Part shown: piece after piece, positions 44,924 through 54,293 of the stretch | Numbering within the stretch: the stretch's first letter is position 1 | Layout of the letters: each line of letters opens with the position of its first letter | NCBI RefSeq assembly: GCF_014650955.1 | Contig: NZ_BMVY01000015.1 | Span: forward strand, 62,001-126,000 | Source: Streptomyces tauricus | GTDB lineage: Bacteria; Actinomycetota; Actinomycetes; Streptomycetales; Streptomycetaceae | Direction of reading: 5' to 3' | Length of the DNA stretch: 64,000 bases | Made by a program: the position numbers and the translations under genes | The notes under the pieces: generated by a model | What the model was told of the DNA's origin: nothing | The model's database searches: none | Seen by the model: the letters and a program-made list of their open reading frames with translations, nothing else

Positions 44924-45299
44924 CGCGAAGCCGTCGATGACACGACCTCGGATGTTCGCTCAGCGGACGCTCAAATCCGGATAACGATCACATCACCACC
45001 CGGGCCCGCAATGTGGGCCCGGGTGTCGTATGTCCGCTTCTCCCTGTGGCGTGCGCTACAGGAAGCGCCGATTCCTTATGTTGCGGCCGTGATAAATCTT
45101 CACGATCGCTCGGCGGGACACCACCCACGTCCTGCCGGGTGCGCCACTGATCCGGCAACAGCCGGCCAGGCACGAGCGGCCTCGGGGAGGCCGTTCAGCG
45201 GGCTCGGGGAGCCCGCTCGACTCCAGTAATCCGGGGGGATCGGAAACCGGACCGAAGCCGACGAAGGCTCGGACCGGCATGGAGAAAGGCGCATGAGAC
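44924..45299. other. Intergenic region with terminator
   Basis: It carries a perfect hairpin CACCCGGGCCC (44997-45007) with GGGCCCGGGTG (45015-45025) that should end the clpS/DUF2017 transcript, then ~270 bp forming the leader of the permease gene, with CGGAC/GTCCG-type short inverted repeats but nothing I can name. Confidence 0.6.
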
Positions 45300-46760
45300 A
45301 TGACCTCGGTGCAGGTCGGTAAGCACGACGACGAGCAGGGCGGCAAGGGCGCCGCCGACGGCGACGCCCCCGAAGAGGGCTACGAACGCGGGCTCGGCAG
45401 CCGTCAGGTCCAGATGATCGCGATCGGCGGCGCCATCGGCGTCGGCCTCTTCCTGGGGGCCGGGGCGAACATCGCCAAGGCGGGCCCCAGCCTCATCCTC
45501 ATGTACGCCCTCGCGGGCGTCATCATCTTCTTCATCATGCGGGCCCTCGGTGAGCTGCTGCTCTACCGTCCGGTCTCGGGCTCCTTCGCGGAGTACTCGC
45601 GTGAGTTCCTCGGCCCGTTCTTCGGCTATTTCACCGGCTGGACGTACTGGCTGATGTGGGTCGTCACCGGCATGGCGGAACTCACCGCCGCCGCGATCTA
45701 CGTCAACTACTGGTTCCCGCAGGTCCCGCAGTGGGTCACGGCCCTGGTCTTCCTGGTCCTGCTCTTCGTGGCGAACCTGATCTCCGTCAAGCTCTTCGGC
45801 GAGATCGAGTTCTGGTTCTCGATGGTCAAGGTCACCGCGCTCATCGGCATGATCGTGATCGGCCTCGGCGTGCTCACCTTCGGCTTCAGCTCCGCGGGCG
45901 ACACCGCCGCCGTCTCCAACCTCTGGGCCTTCGACGGCTTCTTCCCCAAGGGCATCGGCTCGTCCCTGATGACCCTCCAGGGCGTGATGTTCGCGTACCT
46001 CGCCGTCGAACTCGTCGGCGTCACCGCGGGCGAGTCCGAGAACCCGGAGAAGACCCTCCCCAAGGCGATCAACACCCTGCCCTGGCGCATCGCCCTCTTC
46101 TACGTCGGCGCGCTCACGGTCATCCTCTGTGTCGTGAAGTGGACGGAGTTCGCGCCGGGCGTGAGCCCCTTCGTCGCGGCCTTCGCGAAGATCGGCATCC
46201 CGGCGGGCGCCGGTATCGTCAACTTCGTCGTGCTGACGGCGGCCCTGTCCTCCTGCAACTCCGGCATGTACTCCACGGGCCGCATGCTGCGCACCCTGGC
46301 GGACAACGGCGAGGCCCCGCGGATCTTCAACAAGCTGTCCTCCACGAAGACGCCCGCGTTCGGCATCACCGTCTCCGTCCTGTTCATGGGCGTCGGCGTG
46401 ATCCTGAACTACATCGTCCCGGAGAAGGCCTTCGGTTACGTCGTCTCGGTGGCCACCGCGGCCGGCATCTGGACCTGGCTCATGATCCTCATCAGCCACA
46501 TCCTGTACCGCAGGGCCGTCGACGCGGGCCGCCTGCCCGCCTCGCCCTTCCCGGCCCCCGGCGGCTCGAAGTTCAGCTGGGTCGCGGTCGCATTCCTGCT
46601 CTTCGTCACCGGCCTGATCGCCTACGACGCCGACTCCCGCGTCTGCCTGTACGTGATGGCCGGCTGGGCCGCCGCGCTGGGCATCGGCTGGGCCGTGCTG
46701 AAGTCCCGCAACCCGGAGGTCACCGAGCGCCGCGAGCCGGAGTTCGAGAAGATCGGCTGA
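45300..46760 (+). CDS. Amino-acid permease (APC superfamily)
   Basis: A 486-residue permease of the AAT/GABA-permease-like type with 12 membrane helices. The signature IAIGGAIGVGLFLGAGANIAKAGP opens helix 1; EYSREFLGPFFGYFTGWTYWLMW and NSGMYSTGRML are further family motifs. The ~30-residue N-terminus is acidic and Gly-rich. Substrate not determined from sequence (basic or neutral amino acids likely). ATG 45300 with GGAGAAAGG upstream. It stands alone before the cysteine cluster. Confidence 0.9.
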   Translation: MTSVQVGKHDDEQGGKGAADGDAPEEGYERGLGSRQVQMIAIGGAIGVGLFLGAGANIAKAGPSLILMYALAGVIIFFIMRALGELLLYRPVSGSFAEYSREFLGPFFGYFTGWTYWLMWVVTGMAELTAAAIYVNYWFPQVPQWVTALVFLVLLFVANLISVKLFGEIEFWFSMVKVTALIGMIVIGLGVLTFGFSSAGDTAAVSNLWAFDGFFPKGIGSSLMTLQGVMFAYLAVELVGVTAGESENPEKTLPKAINTLPWRIALFYVGALTVILCVVKWTEFAPGVSPFVAAFAKIGIPAGAGIVNFVVLTAALSSCNSGMYSTGRMLRTLADNGEAPRIFNKLSSTKTPAFGITVSVLFMGVGVILNYIVPEKAFGYVVSVATAAGIWTWLMILISHILYRRAVDAGRLPASPFPAPGGSKFSWVAVAFLLFVTGLIAYDADSRVCLYVMAGWAAALGIGWAVLKSRNPEVTERREPEFEKIG

Positions 46761-46847
46761 CGGAGTCCCGCCGTCCCATCGGGTTCGGCGCGATGGTGTC
46801 CCGCCGGGTCCGGCGCCGGGCGGGCGGCACCCGTCGCCCAGCATGTG

Positions 46848-46882
46848 GGCAGCCCCGTACCACTCTCCGGTACGGGGCTGCC
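46848..46882 (+). terminator. Terminator before mec
   Basis: GGCAGCCCCGTACC (46848-46861) pairs with 46869-46882: a 14-bp perfect stem 88 bp after the permease gene and 20 bp before mec. Confidence 0.75.
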
Positions 46883-46901
46883 GTCTGCCTATCCTGGCTC
46901 C

Positions 46902-47324
46902 ATGCTGACCATCACCCAGGCCCTCGTCGACCAGATCGTCGCGCACGCGCGCCGGGACCATCCCGACGAGGCGTGCGGCGTGATCGCGGGCCCGGAGGGC
47001 ACCGGCCGTCCCGAGCGCTTCATCCCCATGCTGAACGCGGCGATGTCGCCCACGTTCTACGAGTTCGACTCGGGGGACCTGCTCAAGCTGTACCGCGAGA
47101 TGGACGACCGCGACGAGGAACCGGTCGTCGTCTACCACTCCCACACCTCGACCGAGGCCCACCCCTCCCGTACGGACATCTCCCTCGCGAGCGAGCCGAA
47201 CGCCCACTACGTCCTCGTCTCGACCGCTGACACCGACGGGCTCGGAGAGTTCCAGTTCCGCTCGTTCCGGATCGTCGAGGGGGTCGTCACGGAGGAGGAG
47301 GTCACGGTGGTGGAGGCGTACTGA
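46902..47324 (+). CDS. mec: JAMM/MPN+ metalloprotease (Mec)
   Basis: A 140-residue M67-family peptidase. The JAMM metal motif is seen as EACGVI (Glu), then YHSHTSTEAHPSRTD (His-x-His ... Asp). In Mycobacterium tuberculosis Mec cleaves cysteine from the CysO-cysteine adduct; here the same trio mec-cysO-cysM is in order. ATG 46902. It is coregulated with cysO only if transcription crosses the leader-peptide region at 47457. Confidence 0.92.
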   Translation: MLTITQALVDQIVAHARRDHPDEACGVIAGPEGTGRPERFIPMLNAAMSPTFYEFDSGDLLKLYREMDDRDEEPVVVYHSHTSTEAHPSRTDISLASEPNAHYVLVSTADTDGLGEFQFRSFRIVEGVVTEEEVTVVEAY

Positions 47325-47456
47325 GGCCGAAGGAAGGCGTAAGGAGGGCCCAAGGAGGGCCTAAGGAGAGCCGGAGGATCCATACTTCGGTCAGAATTCA
47401 TCCACTATCTGAGATCACATTCCGGGACCCGGACCGGGAATCGATACGATGAGCCC

Positions 47457-47558
47457 ATGGTTTCCCACGACGTGAGCGACAAGACGCCGGGCATGCTGCT
47501 CGTGGCGCGGCTGCACGTCGACCTGTGCAGGCTGCAGAGCGCCATCTGTACGCGCTGA
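47457..47558 (+). CDS. Putative cysteine-responsive leader peptide
   Basis: A 33-residue ORF too short for normal calling. It ends ARLHVDLCRLQSAICTR and carries two Cys codons (TGC, TGT) near its end. This 'HVDLCR..SAIC' tail is the hallmark of actinobacterial leader peptides upstream of sulfur and cysteine genes. It lies 224 bp before cysO. Slow translation at the Cys codons would signal low cysteine. Start ATG 47457; ATG 47493 is an alternative. Confidence 0.75.
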   Translation: MVSHDVSDKTPGMLLVARLHVDLCRLQSAICTR

Positions 47559-47782
47559 ACCCGCCGCCGCACGGCCGTGTGGGCCACGACTCCGCGGGGC
47601 TGTGGTGCCGTGGGGCCGTGGGGCCGTGGGGCCGAGACCGGCGTCCCCGCCCTCCCCGGCGCATCACTCGGTGCGCAGCAACCGGTGCCCTCCCCACGCT
47701 GCCGCGCGCACCCAAGCCCGACCTGACCCGATCCGACCCGACCCGCCTTCCGACTTCCGCTTTCCGACAGGAGCCCGCAACC

Positions 47783-48061
47783 ATGGCCATCGAGGTCCGC
47801 ATCCCCACCATCCTCCGCACCTACACCGACGGGCAGAAGGCCGTCGAGGGCGGCGGGGAGACCCTTGCCGCGCTCTTCGCCGACCTCGAAAGCCGCCACA
47901 CGGGCATCCAGGCCCGCATCGTGGACGGGGGCGAACTGCGCCGCTTCGTGAACGTGTACCTGAACGACGAGGACGTCCGCTTCCTCGACGGCATCAACAC
48001 CAAGCTCACCGACGGCGACAGCGTCACCATCCTGCCGGCCGTCGCCGGCGGCATGGTCTGA
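47783..48061 (+). CDS. cysO: Ubiquitin-like sulfur carrier protein CysO
   Basis: A 92-residue MoaD/ThiS-fold protein. The beta-grasp pattern (AIEVRIPTILRTYTDG, FVNVYLNDEDVRFL, DSVTILPAVAGG) is clear. It carries sulfide as a C-terminal thiocarboxylate for CysM. Here the GlyGly is followed by Met-Val, so a two-residue tail must be removed before activation, unlike the Mycobacterium protein I recall ending in GlyGly. ATG 47783, with CAGGAG about 9 nt upstream. It overlaps no gene; cysM starts 25 bp later. Confidence 0.9.
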   Translation: MAIEVRIPTILRTYTDGQKAVEGGGETLAALFADLESRHTGIQARIVDGGELRRFVNVYLNDEDVRFLDGINTKLTDGDSVTILPAVAGGMV

Positions 48062-48080
48062 CCGGGCTGCCGGGCACTGA

Positions 48081-49037
<957 letters not shown>

Positions 49038-49052
49038 CGGGGGTTGTTCTCC

Positions 49053-49240
49053 GCCCCCGCCGCCCCTACCCGTTCCCATCCACGCATGGGGGCTGCGCCC
49101 CCTCGCCCCCCTGATCGCGCTGCGCGCTCGTCCTCAAACGCCGGACGGGCTAGCAGTTAGCCCCTCCGGCGTTTGAGGAGCGGGGGTTCGGGGGCAGCGC
49201 CCCCGAGAACGGGACGGGAACGGGTAGGGGCGGCGGGGGC
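49053..49240. repeat. Nested long inverted repeats after cysM
   Basis: A 25-bp perfect inverted repeat (49053-49077 with 49216-49240, core CCGCCCCTACCCGTTCCC) encloses a second one at about 49132-49178 (CCTCAAACGCCGGACGGGC with an imperfect mate) and a GGGGGC-TGC-GCCCCC stem at about 49089-49103. The inner CTCAAACGCCGGA block is a dispersed Streptomyces repeat. The whole could act as a bidirectional terminator between convergent cysM and the PemK gene. Confidence 0.85.
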
Positions 49241-49251
49241 GAGGAAACGCG

Positions 49252-49743
49252 CTATCGCGCAAGGTGCCGCACCTGGGCCCACACCCCCGCGTCCACCTCC
49301 CCCACCCGCCGCCGAAACTCCCGCACCGGCACCCCCCGCACCTCATCCGTCTCAAGAAAACTCGCCCGCCCTCGCGCATCCCCCACCGACCCCGCGGGCA
49401 GCGCGATGACCCCGCCCCGCCCGTCGTGGTACTTCGTCGTGATCTTCGCGACGACGGCCTTGCGCCCCCGTACCGACAGGACCAGGCAGGGCCGGTCCTT
49501 CGCCCCGGGCCCGTCCTCGAACGGCACGTTCGCCCACCAGATCTCACCCGGCTGGGGCCGCGGCGAGCGCCGGTCCCCGTCGGCCCGTCCGGGCGGCCGC
49601 CGCGTGGGCCGCTGCGAGGGCCGCCGCGCGGGACGTCGCCGCGCGGACGGCTTGCGCCCGCCGCGTCCCCACCCGTCCACGAACGTCGCCACGGCCGCCA
49701 GCAGCACCACGGCCGCCAGCGCGAGCCACCACGACATGTTCAT
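49252..49743 (-). CDS. PemK/MazF-like protein with N-terminal membrane helix
   Basis: A 163-residue protein. A membrane helix (WWLALAAVVLLAAVATFVDGW) and an Arg/Pro-rich linker precede a PemK/CcdB-barrel domain starting at PQPGEIWWANVPFEDG, with DRPCLVLSV, KITTKYHD and the FLETDEVRGVPV segment. MazF/PemK proteins are mRNA interferases, but no antitoxin gene lies next to it and the membrane anchor is unusual, so toxin activity is doubtful. ATG 49743; longer frames overlap the promoter region. Confidence 0.8.
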   Translation of the reverse strand: MNMSWWLALAAVVLLAAVATFVDGWGRGGRKPSARRRPARRPSQRPTRRPPGRADGDRRSPRPQPGEIWWANVPFEDGPGAKDRPCLVLSVRGRKAVVAKITTKYHDGRGGVIALPAGSVGDARGRASFLETDEVRGVPVREFRRRVGEVDAGVWAQVRHLAR

Positions 49744-49956
49744 GCGTACGACGGTACCCGGCACCCCTCCGCCCACGCCTGCCCGCTTCCGATGCGGGCC
49801 CCGCGCGCCCCCGAACCGGTGACACCGCAGGTGAGTTCCCCCACAACAGCCCACGACGGAGGAGCGACCCGCCCTTTCGCGCCTTACGCTCGACGGACCG
49901 CACGACCCCTGTCACGACCCCCGTCTTCACTCCCCGCCCGCGGAGGTTTCCGCTCT

Positions 49957-50709
49957 ATGAAGCTCACCGTCGTCGGCTGCTCGGGGTCGTTCCCGTCCGC
50001 GGAATCGGCCTGTTCGAGCTACCTCGTCGAGGCCGACGGCTTCCGGCTGCTTCTCGACATGGGCAACGGTGCCCTTGGCGAGCTGCAGCGCCACTGCGGT
50101 CTCTACGACCTCGATGCGATCTTCCTCAGCCATCTGCACGCCGACCACTGCATCGACATGTGCGCGTACTTCGTCGCGCGCTACTACCGCCATGACGGCG
50201 GCCGCTGCGACCCGATCCCCGTCTACGGACCCGAGGGCACGGAGCAGCGCCTGACCACCGCGTACGCGGACACCCCCTCCGCCTCCTCCATGAGCGAGGT
50301 CTTCGACTTCCACACCGTCAAGCCGAGCTCCTTCGAGATCGGCCCGTTCTCGGTCCACACCGAGAAGGTCAGCCATCCCGTGGAGGCGTACGGCATCCGT
50401 GTGGAGCACGGCGGGCGGTCGCTGACCTACTCCGGGGACACGGGCGTGTGCGACACGCTCGACGAACTGGCCCGGGACACGGACCTGTTCCTCTGCGAGG
50501 CGGCGTTCACCCACGGCAAGGAGAACATCCCGGACCTGCACCTCAACGGCCGCGAGGCCGGCGAGACCGCGACCCGTGCCGGCGCGCGCCGCCTCGTCCT
50601 CACCCACATCCCCCCGTGGACGGACCCCCAGACGAACCTGGACCACGCCCGCGAGGCATTCACCGGCCCGGTCGAACTGGCGTCACCGCGAGCCACGTAC
50701 GACATCTGA
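49957..50709 (+). CDS. MBL-fold metal-dependent hydrolase
   Basis: A 250-residue metallo-beta-lactamase-fold protein. The zinc motif is HLHADH (residues ~63-68), with further ligands in KVSHPVEAYG, YSGDTG and VLTHIPPW. Family members include RNase Z-like and small-molecule hydrolases; the GCSGSFPSAESACSSYLVE start is common in actinobacterial cAMP phosphodiesterase/RNase Z-like proteins. ATG 49957 has GCGGAGG upstream. Confidence 0.9.
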   Translation: MKLTVVGCSGSFPSAESACSSYLVEADGFRLLLDMGNGALGELQRHCGLYDLDAIFLSHLHADHCIDMCAYFVARYYRHDGGRCDPIPVYGPEGTEQRLTTAYADTPSASSMSEVFDFHTVKPSSFEIGPFSVHTEKVSHPVEAYGIRVEHGGRSLTYSGDTGVCDTLDELARDTDLFLCEAAFTHGKENIPDLHLNGREAGETATRAGARRLVLTHIPPWTDPQTNLDHAREAFTGPVELASPRATYDI

Positions 50710-50714
50710 GTACG

Positions 50715-50774
50715 CGTGACACGGCACAGGGCCCCCGGAGCAGATCCGCTCCGGGGGCCCTGTGCCGTGTCACG
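50715..50774. terminator. 27-bp bidirectional terminator
   Basis: Positions 50715-50741 and 50748-50774 form a perfect 27-bp stem with an AGATCC loop, between the convergent MBL and nagE2 genes. Confidence 0.9.
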
Positions 50775-50786
50775 CCGTGCGAGGGC

Positions 50787-52037
50787 TCACGCCTTGGTGA
50801 GGTCCTCGACCTCCTCCTCGGGCTCGCGGCCCGGGGTGGCGAGGTTGAACTTGATGATCGCGAAGCGGAAGGTCACGTAGTAGACCGCCGCGAAGACCAG
50901 GCCGATCGGGATGATCAGCCATGGCTTGGTGGCGAGGTTCCAGTTGAGGAAGTAGTCGATGGCGCCCGCGGAGAAGCTGAAGCCGTGGTGCACGCCCAGC
51001 GCCCAGGTGATGGCCATCGACAGGGCGGTCAGGATCGCGTGGATCACGTACAGGAGCGGCGCGATGAACATGAACGCGAACTCGATCGGCTCGGTGATAC
51101 CCGTGACGAACGAGGTCAGCGCGAGGGAGACCATCATGCCGCCGACGGCCTTGCGGCGCTCGGGGCGGGCGCAGTGCGTGATCGCGAGGGCCGCGGCCGG
51201 GAGCGCGAACATCATGATGGGGAAGAAGCCCGTCATGAACTGACCGGCGGTCGGGTCACCGTGGAAGAAGCGCGGCAGGTCACCGTGCCAGACGGCGCCG
51301 GCGGAGTCCGTGTAGGTGCCGATCTCCTGCCAGGCGACGGTGTTGACGAACTGGTGCATGCCGACCGGGAGCAGCGCGCGGTTGATCGCGCCGAAGATGC
51401 CCGCGCCGACCGCGCCGAGGCCGGTCATCCACTCGCCGAAGTTGGTGATGATGTCGCCGATGGGCTCCCAGACCAGACCGAAGAAGACGCCGACCGCGGT
51501 GCCGATGAAGGCCATCAGGATCGGTACGAGGCGACGGCCGTTGAAGAAGCCGAGCCAGTCGGGCAGCTTGGTGCGGTGGAACCGCTGCCAGGTGACGGCG
51601 GCTATCAGGCCCATCACGATGCCGCCGAGGACCTTGGGGTCGTTGTAGGTCGCGGCGACGTCCGCGCCCTTTTGGACCTTGGCCTCACTGATGGGGAACG
51701 CGGTGAGCACGTTCTTGTAGACCAGGAAGCCGACCAGCGCCGCGAGGGCGGTGGAACCGTCGGACTTCTTGGCGAAGCCGATGGCGATGCCGACGCAGAA
51801 CAGCAGCGGCAGGTTGGCGAAGACCGCGTCACCGGCCGTGGCGAACACGGAGGCGACCTTGTCCCAGCCGAGTCCGTCGGCGCCGAACACGTCGGGCTGG
51901 CCGAGCCGGAGCAGGATGCCGGCGGCCGGCAGCACGGCGATGGGGAGCTGCAGGCTGCGGCCGACCTTCTGCAGGCCCTGGAGCAGGCCGGAGCCCCACT
52001 TCTTCGTGGGGGCCGCCGGTGCTGTGGCGGTGGTCAT
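50787..52037 (-). CDS. nagE2: N-acetylglucosamine PTS EIIC permease
   Basis: A 416-residue PTS glucose-family IIC permease. Ten or so membrane helices; the family motifs QVGRSLQLPIAVLPAAGIL-like opening (GLQKVGRSLQLPIAVLP) and GITEPIEFAF near the substrate site are present. No IIA or IIB domain. ATG 52037 has GGAGGAAC upstream; the frame to 52121 is leader. Two DasR-type palindromes lie ~90-120 bp upstream. It would import GlcNAc with phosphorylation by NagF. Confidence 0.93.
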   Translation of the reverse strand: MTTATAPAAPTKKWGSGLLQGLQKVGRSLQLPIAVLPAAGILLRLGQPDVFGADGLGWDKVASVFATAGDAVFANLPLLFCVGIAIGFAKKSDGSTALAALVGFLVYKNVLTAFPISEAKVQKGADVAATYNDPKVLGGIVMGLIAAVTWQRFHRTKLPDWLGFFNGRRLVPILMAFIGTAVGVFFGLVWEPIGDIITNFGEWMTGLGAVGAGIFGAINRALLPVGMHQFVNTVAWQEIGTYTDSAGAVWHGDLPRFFHGDPTAGQFMTGFFPIMMFALPAAALAITHCARPERRKAVGGMMVSLALTSFVTGITEPIEFAFMFIAPLLYVIHAILTALSMAITWALGVHHGFSFSAGAIDYFLNWNLATKPWLIIPIGLVFAAVYYVTFRFAIIKFNLATPGREPEEEVEDLTKA

Positions 52038-52124
52038 TGTTCCTCCATGTGCTGCGTGCTGCCGGGGAAGGCCGGGGACGGAAAGGGTGGGAAAGAGGAG
52101 TGCACGAGGGATGGACAGCATCCG

Positions 52125-52140
52125 CGTGGTCTACACCACT
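52125..52140. promoter_or_regulatory. DasR operator (dre) 1, nagE2
   Basis: CGTGGTCTACACCACT, a 16-bp palindrome close to the dre consensus (ACTGGTCTAGACCACT as I recall it). 88 bp upstream of the nagE2 start. Confidence 0.85.
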
Positions 52141-52141
52141 C

Positions 52142-52157
52142 AGTGGTGTAGACCTGT
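52142..52157. promoter_or_regulatory. DasR operator (dre) 2, nagE2
   Basis: AGTGGTGTAGACCTGT, one base after dre 1, so the two centres are 17 bp apart and two DasR dimers could bind side by side. Confidence 0.85.
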
Positions 52158-52436
52158 TGTAGCACGGTGAAGGTGAGATAAGGAACCCGCCAGTTTTGTG
52201 GCCCCGGCCATAGCGGGAGGGTCGGCTCATATCGTTATGAACGCGGCTCAGGCGTGCGCCATGACACGGCTCGAACGGCCGCCGTGAACGCCGCTCAAGC
52301 GCGCGCCAAAAGGCCCCCGGACCGGTCGTCCGGGGGCCTTTCACGGGTCACGAGTCGTGGGTCATGGGTCGCGGGTCACGGGTCGCGGGCCTCTCGCTCG
52401 CTCACCCGCTAGCCCGCCCGCACGTCCGTGCGCTCG
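52158..52436. other. Intergenic region between nagE2 and nagE1
   Basis: It holds a 14-bp perfect terminator stem (52309-52322 with 52328-52341, core AAAGGCCCCCGGAC), then seven irregular copies of GGGTC(A/G)(C/T)G-type 7-9-mers (about 52344-52390). No gene. Confidence 0.75.
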
Positions 52437-53723
52437 CTACGCCTTCGTCACGTCCTCGACCTCGTCCTCCGGCTCCCGTCCCGGCGTCCGCAGGTCGAAC
52501 TTCGTGATCGCGAAACGGAAGATCACGTAGTAGACGACCGCGAAACACAGACCGATCGGGATGATCGCCCAGGGTCTCGTGGCGAGGTTCCAGTTGATGA
52601 CGTAGTCGATCAGACCGGCCGAGAAGCTGAAACCGTCATGCACCCCGAGCCCCCACGTCACCGCCATGGAGACACCGGTGAGCACCGCGTGGATCACGTA
52701 CAGCAGCGGCGCGATGAACACGAACGAGTACTCGATCGGCTCCGTGATGCCCGTGACGAACGAGGTCAGCGCGATCGACAGCATCAGACCGCCGATCTCC
52801 TTGCGGCGATGCGGTTTCGCGCAGTGCGTCATGGCCAGGCACGCGGCCGGCAGCGCGAACATCATGATGGGGAAGAACCCCGACGTGAACTGGCCCGCGT
52901 CCGGATCACCCGCCAGGAACATGTTGATGTCCCCGTGCACGACCGACCCGTCCGGCTTGGTGAAACTGCCGAACTGGAACCAGATGGGCACGTTCAGGAA
53001 CTGGTGCAGCCCGATCACCAGCAGCGCGCGGTTGGCGATACCGAAGACACCCGCACCCCACGCCCCCAGACTCACCAGCCAGTCGCTGAAGTCCTCCAGG
53101 CCCCGGCCGATCGGCGGCCACACCCACAGGCAGAGCGCGGCGAACGCGATCGCCACGAACGCCATGATGATCGGCACCAGCCGGCGGCCGTTGAAGAAAC
53201 CCAGCCAGTCGACGAGCCTCGTGCGGTGGTAGCGCTGCCAGAAGTAGGCCGCCATCAGCCCGATGGCGATACCGCCGAACACACCCGGATTCTGATACGT
53301 GAAGACCGCCACCGTGCCGTCCTGCGCCTGGCAGCCCGCCGCCACCACCTTCGCCTGGTCCGCGCAGTCCTCCGGGAACTGCCGCAGCACGCTGTAGTAG
53401 ACGAGGAAACCGGCCGTGGCCGCCAACGCCGTCGAACCGTCCGCCTTCTTCGCCATCCCGATGGCCACACCGATGCAGAACAGCAGCGGCAGACCGAGCG
53501 AACCGTCGAGCAGTGCGCCGCCCGCGCCCGCCATCACCTTCGAGACGTTCGTCCAGCCGAGCCCGTCGGCCCCGAACACGTCCGGCTGCCCCAGCCGGTT
53601 GAGGATGCCCGCCGCGGGCAGTACCGCGATGGGCAGTTGAAGGCTGCGGCCCATCTTCTGCAGACCCTGGAACAGATCGCTCCACCGGGAGCGCGCGGGC
53701 ACGGCCGCGCTGTCGGCACTCAT
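52437..53723 (-). CDS. nagE1: N-acetylglucosamine PTS EIIC permease, second copy
   Basis: A 428-residue IIC permease, a clear paralogue of nagE2. The same GLQKMGRSLQLPIAVLP opening and GITEPIEYSF motif are present. It has an insert with two Cys (about residues 124-136, FPEDCADQAKVVAAGCQAQ). ATG 53723. It is divergent from nagF across one dre site, so both are probably repressed by DasR. Confidence 0.93.
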   Translation of the reverse strand: MSADSAAVPARSRWSDLFQGLQKMGRSLQLPIAVLPAAGILNRLGQPDVFGADGLGWTNVSKVMAGAGGALLDGSLGLPLLFCIGVAIGMAKKADGSTALAATAGFLVYYSVLRQFPEDCADQAKVVAAGCQAQDGTVAVFTYQNPGVFGGIAIGLMAAYFWQRYHRTRLVDWLGFFNGRRLVPIIMAFVAIAFAALCLWVWPPIGRGLEDFSDWLVSLGAWGAGVFGIANRALLVIGLHQFLNVPIWFQFGSFTKPDGSVVHGDINMFLAGDPDAGQFTSGFFPIMMFALPAACLAMTHCAKPHRRKEIGGLMLSIALTSFVTGITEPIEYSFVFIAPLLYVIHAVLTGVSMAVTWGLGVHDGFSFSAGLIDYVINWNLATRPWAIIPIGLCFAVVYYVIFRFAITKFDLRTPGREPEDEVEDVTKA

Positions 53724-53762
53724 GGGTGTCCTCCTGCGTCCCAGGTTTGGCGGCCGCTGAAA

Positions 53763-53778
53763 ACTGGTGTAGACCAGT
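53763..53778. promoter_or_regulatory. DasR operator (dre) between nagE1 and nagF
   Basis: ACTGGTGTAGACCAGT: a 16-bp palindrome with only the central TG/CA step off symmetry. It serves both the divergent nagE1 (start 40 bp away) and nagF. Confidence 0.9.
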
Positions 53779-53920
53779 CAGCGAGCGATGTGTGAACGGT
53801 TTCCGCTGTCGTGATCGCCATCATTCGGCAGGGGCGACGTGGCCGCTCGCGAAGATGGGCCAACTGTGGGTTACTGCGACAAAGCGCTGCGACAAAGCGG
53901 TTCGGATCAGGGAGAAGGAC

Positions 53921-54154
53921 ATGGCCAGCAAGGCTGAGAAGATCGTCGCCGGGCTCGGTGGCATCGACAACATCGAAGAGGTCGAGGGCTGCATCACCCG
54001 GCTGCGCACCGAGGTCGTCGACCCGAGCAAGGTCGACGAGGCCGCCCTGAAGGCCGCGGGCGCCCACGGCGTCGTCAAGATGGGCACCGCGATCCAGGTC
54101 GTCATCGGCACCGACGCCGACCCGATCGCCGCCGACATCGAAGACATGATGTAA
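53921..54154 (+). CDS. nagF: N-acetylglucosamine PTS EIIB
   Basis: A 77-residue stand-alone EIIB of the glucose family. The phosphorylated Cys is in [11 protein letters not shown] (Cys24). It passes phosphate from a IIA (encoded elsewhere) to GlcNAc bound to NagE1/NagE2. ATG 53921 has GGAGAAGG upstream. It ends before a hairpin at 54233. Confidence 0.94.
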   Translation: MASKAEKIVAGLGGIDNIEEVEGCITRLRTEVVDPSKVDEAALKAAGAHGVVKMGTAIQVVIGTDADPIAADIEDMM

Positions 54155-54162
54155 CTGCCGAC

Positions 54163-54268
54163 GCGGTTGTCGACGCAGCTGCCGACGTAGCTGCCGACGT
54201 AGCTGTCGGGGCAGGCTTTTGAGCCTCACCCCTGAGGGGCCGCTTCCGTATACCGGGGCGGCCCCTCA
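54163..54268 (+). terminator. Repeats and terminator after nagF
   Basis: Four degenerate 12-mers (GCTGCCGACGTA-type, about 54163-54206) precede a hairpin TGAGGGGCCGC (54233-54243) with GCGGCCCCTCA (54258-54268). Confidence 0.7.
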
Positions 54269-54293
54269 CCCGTATACGACTAGGCTCTTCGCC

